Counted from the stretch's first letter, positions 1 to 4,684 are shown. The stretch is DNA of 8,973 bases from Oscillospiraceae bacterium (GCA_017550765.1 JAFZOC010000071.1:1-8973); one strand, 5' to 3'. The notes: generated from the letters alone by a model not told the origin. Made by a program: numbers and translations.

Positions 1-51
1 CGTTCCCCCTCTCGTCCCTCGCGGCGTCGGCAGCAGTTCCGCGCATGGCAA

Positions 52-85
52 GAACAGCCCTCCGGGATCTCCCGGAGGGCTGTTC
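52..85. terminator. Strong 15-bp hairpin, probable terminator of a gene to the left
   Basis: Perfect inverted repeat: left arm 52-66, four-base loop ATCT at 67-70, right arm 71-85. The inner part is very GC-rich and is followed by a mildly T-rich GTTCGTTATGTT-like tail, so it reads best as an intrinsic terminator on the plus strand. No plus-strand stop codon lies in bases 1-51, so any gene it ends must stop before the window. The hairpin core recurs at 1029-1058 with one compensatory base-pair change. The first 50 bases show nothing else I can assign. Confidence 0.7.
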
Positions 86-150
86 GTTATGTTGCACGAG
101 CCATGTCGAACGCGCAAAAGAAAAATATAAAAATAAAATGCAAAATAGAC

Positions 151-179
151 TTGACAAACGCAACGCGATGGTGTATCCT
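151..179 (+). promoter_or_regulatory. Sigma-A-type promoter of the xre operon
   Basis: A perfect -35 TTGACA (151-156) is followed after 17 bases by TATCCT (174-179), which matches four of six -10 positions. An A-rich tract at about 117-147 precedes it and could act as an UP element. Transcription would begin near 186, leaving a leader of under 20 bases before the ribosome binding site. I see no clear inverted-repeat operator for the encoded regulator. Confidence 0.75.
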
Positions 180-188
180 GTGCAGCGT

Positions 189-195
189 AAGGAGG
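189..195 (+). promoter_or_regulatory. Ribosome binding site that fixes the xre start
   Basis: AAGGAGG lies 8 bases before the ATG at 204 but only 2 bases before the in-frame ATG at 198. The normal spacing selects 204. It also rules out the much longer in-frame reading from 45, which would run through the upstream hairpin and the promoter. Confidence 0.75.
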
Positions 196-203
196 CGATG
201 CGG

Positions 204-407
204 ATGCGGAACCTGAAAATGAAATTCCGGCGGATCGAGCTGGACATGAGCCAGACGGAGCTGGCAAAGCAGGTGGGCGTCACGCGGCAGACGATCGGCC
301 TGATCGAGGCGGGGGACTTCAACCCCTCGCTGAAGCTGTGCATCGCGATCTGCAGGGCCCTGGGCGTCACACTGGATGAGATCTTTTGGGAGGATGAAGA
401 GAAATGA
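204..407 (+). CDS. Small Xre-family helix-turn-helix transcriptional regulator (67 aa)
   Basis: A cytoplasmic DNA-binding protein made almost entirely of one Cro/CI-type domain. The HTH spans about residues 16-37, with the diagnostic SQTELAK turn, the recognition helix region VTRQTIGLIEAG, and the family tail PSLKLCIAICRALGVTLDEI (41-60). It ends in an acidic stretch WEDEEK. The length is normal for the minimal Xre regulators that have no sensor domain. The start at 204 is chosen from ribosome binding site spacing. The gene is followed with a 4-base ATGA overlap by a membrane protein gene, so the two are translationally coupled. In such clostridial pairs the regulator is usually thought to control its own operon. 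That role is inferred; ligand and operator are unknown. Confidence 0.9.
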   Translation: MRNLKMKFRRIELDMSQTELAKQVGVTRQTIGLIEAGDFNPSLKLCIAICRALGVTLDEIFWEDEEK

Positions 408-886
408 AGGAGTTCAAGAGCAATTTGGATGAGCGGCAGGAGCAGGCCCTGCTGCAGATCGAGCACAAGGGCTGCTGGCTGGCCTTCTGGGGCCTGCTGG
501 CGGCGATGGCGGTGCAGGTCCTGATCTACGGCTTCGAGTGGAAGGCGGTGGCCGGCGAGTGGGTCGTGTTCATGATCCTGTGCACCTACATCGGCTTCGC
601 CTGCGAGAAGAACGGGATCTGGGACCGGCGGCTGAAGCCCGACGCCAGGACCAACTTCCTGATCTCCCTGATCGCGGGCCTGGTCTTCGGTGCGGTGATG
701 TTCTTCGTGATCTTCCGGAACTACCCGGACAAGATCGGCGGTTCGATCGCGGCCGGCGTCTTCGCGGCAGCGGGCGTCTTCTTCTCCTGCTTCCTGGCGC
801 TGCAGATCTCCGCCCGGGCCTTCCGCAAGCGGGTGGAGAAGATGGAGCGGGAGGACGCCGAGGGCGAGCAGGACGCGGAGGTCTAA
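404..886 (+). CDS. Four-helix small membrane protein, partner of the Xre regulator (DUF6773-like)
   Basis: A 160-aa integral membrane protein of unknown function. A charged N-terminus (LDERQEQALLQIEHKG, 8-23) leads into predicted transmembrane segments at about 25-44, 52-67, 85-104 and 114-135. A strongly charged cytoplasmic tail follows (136-160: basic RKRVEK, then acidic to the end). The DERQEQ start plus four helices matches, from memory, the small clostridial proteins grouped as DUF6773, which are commonly encoded beside Xre regulators; I could not verify this by search. The ATG at 404 overlaps the TGA of the regulator, and GGGAGG at 388-393 serves it. Nothing in the sequence suggests an enzyme. 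A sensor or stress-related membrane protein under control of the upstream regulator is the simplest inference. Confidence 0.85.
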   Translation: MKEFKSNLDERQEQALLQIEHKGCWLAFWGLLAAMAVQVLIYGFEWKAVAGEWVVFMILCTYIGFACEKNGIWDRRLKPDARTNFLISLIAGLVFGAVMFFVIFRNYPDKIGGSIAAGVFAAAGVFFSCFLALQISARAFRKRVEKMEREDAEGEQDAEV

Positions 887-960
887 GGCCGAGCCTGAGC
901 CTGCGGCTGCCCGCCGGCCGGCAAGAGCCTGCTGTCCGAAAAGCCCTGTCCAAGCCCAGG

Positions 961-1023
961 TATCCGACCTGATATCCGATGATATCCGACCAGATATCCG
1001 ATGATATCCGAGATGGTATCCGA
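961..1023. repeat. Six-copy TATCCGA array with 22-bp period
   Basis: TATCCGA occurs at 961, 973, 983, 995, 1005 and 1017 (start positions). The start-to-start distances are 12, 10, 12, 10, 12, so two motifs make a 22-bp composite unit repeated nearly three times. Within it the 16-base block GATATCCGATGATATC occurs identically at 971-986 and 993-1008; each block has GATATC on both sides of CGAT and could form a 6-bp hairpin. A near copy, TATCCGG, lies alone at 1078-1084. The array sits in the spacer between two convergent genes and is not coding. Function unknown. Confidence 0.85.
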
Positions 1024-1028
1024 AGCAT

Positions 1029-1058
1029 ACGGCCCTCCGGGATCTCCCGGAGGGCCGT
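1029..1058. terminator. 13-bp hairpin, bidirectional terminator between convergent genes
   Basis: Left arm 1029-1041, loop ATCT 1042-1045, right arm 1046-1058, followed by TCGTTCTGC. It lies between the convergent ends of the 160-aa membrane protein gene (stop at 886) and the minus-strand gene ending at 1096, so it can serve both. The core is the same as in the hairpin at 52-85. The A-T pair at 56/81 there is replaced by a G-C pair at 1031/1056 here, a compensatory change that supports a selected RNA structure. Confidence 0.7.
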
Positions 1059-1095
1059 TCGTTCTGCAGGATACAGATATCCGGACGCCTGCGGA

Positions 1096-1590
1096 TCATT
1101 CCTGAGCCAGGAAGGCCCGGTCCAGATGCATCTCCAGCCGCTCGAGGGCGGCGGGCATGGCGATCGAGCAGATCAGGAGCACCGGCAGGGCGACGATCGC
1201 GAACATGCCGACCCCGATGCTCAGCATCTCCGGGACCGGGTCGCCGCTGAAGATGCCGATCAGAAGCATGATCGCGCTCAAGATGCCCATGAGCACGAAG
1301 TAGACCGGCGCCAGGCGCATGGAGAGCTCCACTTCCGTGAAGACCTGCCCGTCCTCCCGGACCTGCTGCAGCCGGAGCCGGAGCAGGAAAGAGCCGTAGG
1401 AGCCGAAGATCGTGGTCACGGGGACGCCGGAGCCGTTATCCTCCGTTTTGGGCAGGCTCAGGGCGATGTGCTGGGCGTTGACCTTGGGCTGGGACCCTTC
1501 CACATAGTTCCGGAAGCGCTCGACGCGCTCCAGGGCCTTTTCCAGAGGCTGGGGACAGCGGCTGTAGACGCTCTGATACGTGAAGAGCAT
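1096..1590 (-). CDS. Unknown 164-aa membrane protein with two C-terminal helices
   Basis: I do not recognise this family. Residues 1-94 are soluble: a charged, probably helical stretch (PLEKALERVERFRNYVEG, 15-32), then a segment with likely beta character (VPVTTIFGSYGSFLLRLRL, 56-74, and VFTEVELSMRL, 83-93). Two hydrophobic segments follow at about 95-114 and 121-145, and the protein ends in a short amphipathic tail LERLEMHLDRAF. No signal peptide and no cysteine or histidine cluster is evident. The ATG at 1590 has AAGGAG on its own strand (1597-1602 in plus coordinates) 6 bases away. It is divergent from tepA across an 87-bp spacer and convergent with the xre operon. Strong start signals and a sensible membrane topology make it a real gene; the role is open. 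Confidence 0.8.
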   Translation of the reverse strand: MLFTYQSVYSRCPQPLEKALERVERFRNYVEGSQPKVNAQHIALSLPKTEDNGSGVPVTTIFGSYGSFLLRLRLQQVREDGQVFTEVELSMRLAPVYFVLMGILSAIMLLIGIFSGDPVPEMLSIGVGMFAIVALPVLLICSIAMPAALERLEMHLDRAFLAQE

Positions 1591-1612
1591 GGGCAGCTCC
1601 TTTCTTTGTGCG

Positions 1613-1651
1613 CCGATCGCGGCCGGTCGGGATGACCGGCCGCCGGATCGG
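1613..1651. promoter_or_regulatory. Long imperfect palindrome in the divergent spacer before tepA
   Basis: CCGATC (1613-1618) and the next ten bases (1619-1628) pair with 1634-1643 and, after a 2-base bulge, with GATCGG (1646-1651). The result is a 16-bp stem with loop GGGAT. It fills most of the spacer between two divergent genes. It has no T tract, so it is not an obvious terminator; it could be an operator or a structured leader. A separate 8-bp palindrome GACTAGTC follows at 1655-1662. Confidence 0.45.
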
Positions 1652-1664
1652 GCAGACTAGTCCC

Positions 1665-1669
1665 GGAGG
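1665..1669 (+). promoter_or_regulatory. Ribosome binding site deciding the tepA start
   Basis: GGAGG stands 2 bases from the ATG at 1672 and 8 bases from the in-frame ATG at 1678. The second spacing is the functional one, so 1678 is preferred. The same doubled-ATG arrangement occurs at the xre gene. Confidence 0.65.
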
Positions 1670-1677
1670 CGATGGGG

Positions 1678-2304
1678 ATGGACGAGATCCGGGAACTGGG
1701 CGCGGCGAAGGCGGGCGAGATCCGCTGCCTTGCCATCGTGGGACAGATCGAGGGGCATCAGCTCCTGCCGGAGGACGCAAAGAGCACCAAATACGAGCAC
1801 ATCCTGCCCCTGCTGGTGGCGATCGAAGAGACGCCGGAGATCCGGGGGCTCCTGATCCTGCTGAACACCATGGGCGGCGACGTGGAGGCGGGCCTCGCCA
1901 TCGCGGAGATGATCGCAGGCATGCGCACGCCCACGGTCTCGCTGGTGCTGGGCGGGGGACACTCGATCGGCGTGCCGCTGGCGGTGGCGGCGGGGCGCAG
2001 CATGATCGCGCCCTCGGCGGCCATGACGATCCATCCGGTGCGCCTGAACGGCGTAGTGATCGGCGTGCCGCAGACCTACAACTACTTCTCCCGCATCCAG
2101 GAGCGGATCGTCCGCTTCGTGACGGGCCACTCCGGGGTGAGCCGGGAGGACTATCTGCGCCTGATGACCAACACCGACGAGCTGGCCAACGACGTGGGCA
2201 GCGTCCTCTACGGGGAGGAGGCGGTGGCCCTGGGCCTGATCGACCAGCTGGGGACCCTCTCCGACGCCCTGGACTGGCTCCATGGGCAGCTCCGGGAGGA
2301 CTAG
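1678..2304 (+). CDS. tepA: ClpP-family serine protease of the TepA type
   Basis: A 208-aa ClpP-fold peptidase close in pattern to TepA (translocation-enhancing protein, YmfB in Bacillus). The family hallmarks are in order: TKYEHILPLLVAIE (37-50), then LLILLNTMGGDVEAGLAIAE (58-77). GGGHSIGVPLAVA (92-104) carries the likely nucleophile Ser96. MTIHPVRLNG (116-125) carries His119. ANDVGSVLYGEEAVALGLID (170-189) contains the probable third residue Asp172. All three catalytic positions are present, so it should be active. There is no signal peptide; the family is cytoplasmic and assembles into rings. In many Firmicutes this gene sits beside an FtsK/SpoIIIE gene, but here it stands alone. I see no clear promoter in the 87-bp spacer before it. 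Known substrates of this subfamily are poorly defined. Confidence 0.9.
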   Translation: MDEIRELGAAKAGEIRCLAIVGQIEGHQLLPEDAKSTKYEHILPLLVAIEETPEIRGLLILLNTMGGDVEAGLAIAEMIAGMRTPTVSLVLGGGHSIGVPLAVAAGRSMIAPSAAMTIHPVRLNGVVIGVPQTYNYFSRIQERIVRFVTGHSGVSREDYLRLMTNTDELANDVGSVLYGEEAVALGLIDQLGTLSDALDWLHGQLRED

Positions 2305-2325
2305 CGCAGACAGCTCCGGGAGGAC
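2287..2325 (+). repeat. 15-bp direct repeat across the tepA stop
   Basis: CAGCTCCGGGAGGAC is present at 2287-2301, encoding the end of TepA just before its TAG stop, and again at 2311-2325, a period of 24 bases. Each copy contains the small quasi-palindrome CTCCGGGAG. It looks like a short duplication of the gene's 3' end. Confidence 0.7.
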
Positions 2326-2403
2326 CGACGCCGCGCCTTTGAGCGTTACGACGCCAGGGGAGCGGAAAAGTTCCGGGAACAGGGGGAGAGGGCGGCGGGG
2401 AGG

Positions 2404-2424
2404 AAGAATGAAAAATGAAAAATG
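2404..2424. repeat. Three 7-bp AARAATG repeats
   Basis: AAGAATG (2404-2410), AAAAATG (2411-2417) and AAAAATG (2418-2424) stand in tandem. They resemble the octamer AAGGAATG of the larger array at 2551-2670, but with a 7-bp rather than 8-bp period. Confidence 0.7.
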
Positions 2425-2440
2425 GGGGGACGCGGGGCGC

Positions 2441-2495
2441 ACAGACCGAAGGTCTGTCATCCCGAGGCCAGTGCGCACACTGGCCGTGGGGATCC
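2441..2495. repeat. Two-hairpin element, candidate dispersed intergenic repeat
   Basis: First hairpin: ACAGACC (2441-2447), loop GAA, GGTCTGT (2451-2457). Second hairpin: ATCCC (2459-2463) pairs with GGGAT (2489-2493) outside a 2x3 internal loop, then GGCCAGTG (2466-2473) pairs with CACTGGCC (2478-2485) around CGCA. The outer parts, GTCATCCCGAG on one side and GGGGATCC on the other, resemble from memory small interspersed palindromic elements common in spacers of gut Firmicutes. It lies between the 3' ends of two convergent genes. A terminator role is possible, but there is no T tract. Confidence 0.5.
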
Positions 2496-2550
2496 GTCCT
2501 CTGAAAATACAAAATGGATGATGCGGGGACGCCGCAGGGGCGGGGAGATG

Positions 2551-2670
2551 AAGAAATGAAGGAATGAAGAAATGAAGGAACGGGGGAACGGGGGAAAGAG
2601 GGAACGAAGGAATGAAGGAATGAAGAAATGAAGGAATGAAGGAACGGTGGAATGAAGGAACGAAAGAACA
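2551..2670. repeat. Octamer tandem array, 15 units of AAGGAATG
   Basis: Fifteen consecutive 8-bp units with no slippage. The consensus is AAGGAATG; variants include AAGAAATG, AAGGAACG, GGGGAACG, GGGGAAAG and GTGGAATG. A degenerate unit GGGAGATG precedes it at 2543-2550. Of the 120 bases, 105 are purine on the plus strand. Because 8 is not a multiple of 3, and the plus strand has regular TGA stops, it is not coding. On the minus strand it gives a C/U-rich, probably unstructured RNA downstream of prmA. Confidence 0.9.
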
Positions 2671-2717
2671 GCTCGTGCGTCTCTCGGATCCCCCCCTCTC
2701 TCCTCAAAACGCAAGAC

Positions 2718-3635
2718 TCACTTCGCCGTGAAGCAGTGCCACTCCTCCTGACAGCGGTGCTCCAGGATGGTGAAGCCCGCCGCCTGGATGGCGGCCCGGA
2801 CTTCATCCTGGCGCCCTTCGATGATCCCGGAGCTGATCCAGATCCCGCCGGGGGCCAGGAAGCCCCGGACATAGCGGGCCAGAGGGACGATCACATCCGC
2901 CACGATGTTGGACAGGACCAGATCCCAGTCCTCGCCGAAACTGCGGCGAAGGGCGGCGTCGGAGAGGATGTCCCCGGCGCAGACCGAGAGCCGCTCCGGC
3001 CCGATGCCGTTGAGAGCGGCGTTGGCGCGGACCACGTCCGGGGCCTTGGGGTCGATGTCGCAGCCCAGACAGTGCTCCGCCCCCAGGACCATGGCGCCGA
3101 TGCCCAGGATCCCGCTGCCGCAGCCCAGGTCCAGCACCCGCGTCCCCGGCCCCACGCGGCTCTCCAGCGCCTCCAGGCACATGCGGGTGGTGGCGTGGCT
3201 GCCGGTGCCGAAGATGAGCCCCGGATCCAGCCGCAGCGGGACGCGCCCGCCGTCTGGGATGGGCTCCCACTCGGGCACCACCACCAGCTTCTCGCCCACC
3301 TGGATGGGCTTGTAGTATTCCCGCCAGTTGTTCTCCCAGTCGCTGTCCTGGACGGAGCGCACCGTGACTTCCCCGTAGGCGGCGCGGATCTGCCGCAGCT
3401 GATCGCGGCCCTCCTCGTCGTCCGTGAGATAGCACTTGATCCGGCTGACGCCGGCGTAGCGCCGCTCCAGCTCCTCGTCCACATAGTCCCAATAGGCGTG
3501 GCTGTTCTCCAAAAAGTCGTGGAAGTCCTGCTCGTTCTCGATGACGAAGCCGCCCACGCCCATGGCGGCCATCTCCTCACAGCGGCGCTCGATGCGGTCG
3601 CCCGGGGTCTCCACGCACACTTCGATGTATCGCAT
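2718..3635 (-). CDS. prmA: Ribosomal protein L11 methyltransferase PrmA
   Basis: A cytoplasmic SAM-dependent enzyme that methylates ribosomal protein L11. The 305-aa length is typical. The N-terminal substrate-recognition domain (about 1-100) is followed by the PrmA signature DPGLIFGTGSHATTRMCLEA (137-156). Next come SAM motif I VLDLGCGSGILGIGA (167-181) and the acidic loop GCDIDP (191-196). NIVADVI (243-249) is the family's NxxA-type active-site region, and GGIWISSGII (263-272) follows. The start at 3635 is preferred over the upstream in-frame ATG (3692): AAGGAGG (3641-3647) sits 5 bases away and the protein then begins MRYIEVCVE as homologs do. It lies on the same strand as the upstream pseudouridine synthase gene, 237 bp away, with a 71-bp tandem array between. 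All key motifs are intact. Confidence 0.96.
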   Translation of the reverse strand: MRYIEVCVETPGDRIERRCEEMAAMGVGGFVIENEQDFHDFLENSHAYWDYVDEELERRYAGVSRIKCYLTDDEEGRDQLRQIRAAYGEVTVRSVQDSDWENNWREYYKPIQVGEKLVVVPEWEPIPDGGRVPLRLDPGLIFGTGSHATTRMCLEALESRVGPGTRVLDLGCGSGILGIGAMVLGAEHCLGCDIDPKAPDVVRANAALNGIGPERLSVCAGDILSDAALRRSFGEDWDLVLSNIVADVIVPLARYVRGFLAPGGIWISSGIIEGRQDEVRAAIQAAGFTILEHRCQEEWHCFTAK

Positions 3636-3726
3636 ATGTTCCTCCTTCTGTCCCGGTAGGGACGCGATATCGGTCAGGTCTGCCGCCGGCAAGGGGCGGC
3701 TGCCGCAACATCCAGTTCAGGTCGGT

Positions 3727-3882
3727 CCGCTCAGGGGGCCACTCAAGGGCCCGCTCAATGTCCAGCTCAAAGTCCAGCTCAAGGGGCCGCTCAGGGGCCG
3801 CTCAGGGGGCCACTCAAGGGCCCGCTCAATGTCCAGCTCAAAGTCCCGCTCAAGGGGCCGTTCAGGGGCCGCTCAGGGGGCC
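3727..3882. repeat. 71-bp tandem repeat with nested ~12-bp subunits
   Basis: Copy 1 at 3727-3797 and copy 2 at 3798-3868 differ at only two positions by eye. A partial third copy runs 3869-3882 and then diverges. Each copy consists of six related subunits of 11-13 bp of the form CC-N-CTCA-purine-GGG, for example CCGCTCAGGGGG and CCACTCAAGGG. The period of 71 is not divisible by 3, so it does not encode a repeated peptide. The partial copy overlaps the last codons and stop (3873-3875) of the minus-strand pseudouridine synthase gene. The rest fills most of the spacer before prmA and would lie within a transcript joining the two genes. Confidence 0.92.
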
Positions 3883-4517
3883 GAGAGGCCCTCGAACAGC
3901 GTCCAGGGCCAGACGGCAGGCGGCGGGAGCGCCTTCGCGATCTGCTCGCCGGTCCGCGGGTGGGGGAAGCTCAGCTCGGCGGACCACAGCGCCAGGCCGC
4001 AGTCCCGCCAGGCGCTGCCATAGCGCCCGTCGCCCGCCAGCGGCAGGCCCCGGGAGGCGAACTGCACCCGGATCTGGTGGCTGCGCCCGGTGACCAGCTC
4101 CACACGCAGGAGGCTCAACCCCTCCCGGCTCTCCAGCGTCTCATAGCGCAGGACCGCCTCCCGCACGCCCCGGCGCGCCCGCCGGACCACGAAGGACTTG
4201 TTCTTCCGGGCGTCCCGGTACAGCAGGTCCCGCAGCTCTCCGGCGGGGGCCTCCGGCGCGCCCTGGACCACGGCCAGATAGCGTTTCGCCAGCTGCCCCG
4301 CCGCGATGGTCCTGGAGAGGGCGGCGGCCGCGTCCCGGGTCCTGGCGTAGACCATGAGGCCGCCCGTCTCCCGGTCCAGACGGTGGACGCAGAAGATCTC
4401 CCCAGGTCCGACGGCCGCGCGCAGCAGCTCCGGCATGGCGCCTTCGCCCTCTTCCGAGAGGATCCCCGCCGGCTTCACACAGACCAGGATCTCCCGGTCC
4501 CCATATAGGATCTCCAT
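3873..4517 (-). CDS. RluA-family pseudouridine synthase, short form without S4 domain
   Basis: Converts uridine to pseudouridine in rRNA or tRNA; cytoplasmic. This 214-aa protein is essentially the catalytic domain. It opens with MEILYGDREILVCVKPAGIL (1-20), followed by the catalytic motif HRLDRETGG (45-53) with nucleophile Asp48. Then come KRYLAVV (78-84), the RluA-type LVTGRSHQIRVQF (141-153) and GDGRYG (162-167). There is no N-terminal S4 RNA-binding domain, so the target (23S rRNA or tRNA) cannot be assigned. The ATG at 4517 has AGGAGG (4525-4530 in plus coordinates) 7 bases away. The leader contains an 8-bp hairpin (arms 4540-4547 and 4554-4561). The last residues, SAP, and the stop codon fall in the edge of the 71-bp repeat, suggesting the repeat reshaped the gene's 3' end. 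Confidence 0.92.
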   Translation of the reverse strand: MEILYGDREILVCVKPAGILSEEGEGAMPELLRAAVGPGEIFCVHRLDRETGGLMVYARTRDAAAALSRTIAAGQLAKRYLAVVQGAPEAPAGELRDLLYRDARKNKSFVVRRARRGVREAVLRYETLESREGLSLLRVELVTGRSHQIRVQFASRGLPLAGDGRYGSAWRDCGLALWSAELSFPHPRTGEQIAKALPPPAVWPWTLFEGLSAP

Positions 4518-4611
4518 CCGCTCGCCTCCTCCGCCGCGTCGGGACGCCCCGCTGCGTCCCGCCGGCCTGTCGTCGCCGCCGCGTCGCCCGACCGCGCCCG
4601 CGCTCTTCTCA

Positions 4612-4640
4612 AGCATACACCAGATCCGGGAAAAAGACCA
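4612..4640 (-). promoter_or_regulatory. Possible promoter of the pseudouridine synthase gene
   Basis: On the minus strand TGGTCT (4635-4640 in plus coordinates) is followed after 17 bases by TATGCT (4612-4617). The -10 matches four of six positions and the -35 only three. It would start transcription near 4605, about 88 bases before the start codon. Spacing is ideal but the -35 is weak. Confidence 0.35.
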
Positions 4641-4684
4641 GCCCCGATCGCGTCGGAAACAGGAGCTTTGTGGAAGATCCCCTC

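Larger units (their letters stand above)
2305..2717. other. 413-bp gene-free spacer between convergent tepA and prmA
   Basis: No credible gene lies here. In order it holds the second copy of the 15-bp repeat, a purine-rich stretch with 7-bp repeats, a two-hairpin element, a short AT-rich patch (about 2500-2520) and a 120-bp octamer array. About 2350-2430 and 2551-2670 are strongly purine-rich on the plus strand, hence pyrimidine-rich in any transcript reading out of prmA. No hairpin followed by a T run is visible for either gene. The long open minus-strand readings across it encode only repetitive Ser/Phe/His/Pro sequence and are not genes. Confidence 0.75.

Noticed and set aside
45..203. Longer N-terminus for the Xre regulator starting at 45
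   Set aside because: It would translate the terminator hairpin and the promoter; the ribosome binding site at 189-195 fits the ATG at 204.
913..922. Palindrome GCCGGCCGGC after the four-helix protein gene
   Set aside because: A 10-bp GC palindrome is expected by chance in DNA this GC-rich, and the stronger hairpin at 1029-1058 explains termination.
961..1023. CRISPR array or plasmid-type iterons
   Set aside because: The repeats are 7 bp with 3-5-bp gaps rather than 23-40-bp repeats with unique spacers, and no cas, rep or par gene is nearby.
1436..2872. Long minus-strand open frame with repeated Ser-Phe-His-Ser sequence
   Set aside because: It crosses tepA, the spacer and the end of prmA. 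The repeated peptide is only the octamer array read on the other strand, where the 8-bp period cycles through all frames.
3636..3692. Earlier start for PrmA at 3692, adding 19 residues
   Set aside because: The added residues are not family-like, and the ribosome binding site at 3641-3647 sits inside this extension, correctly spaced for 3635.
3541..4093. Plus-strand reading of the 71-bp array as a Pro/Leu/Gly or Ser/Arg repeat protein
   Set aside because: The 71-bp period changes frame at every copy, so no repeated peptide is maintained, and there is no start signal. The conserved genes are on the minus strand.
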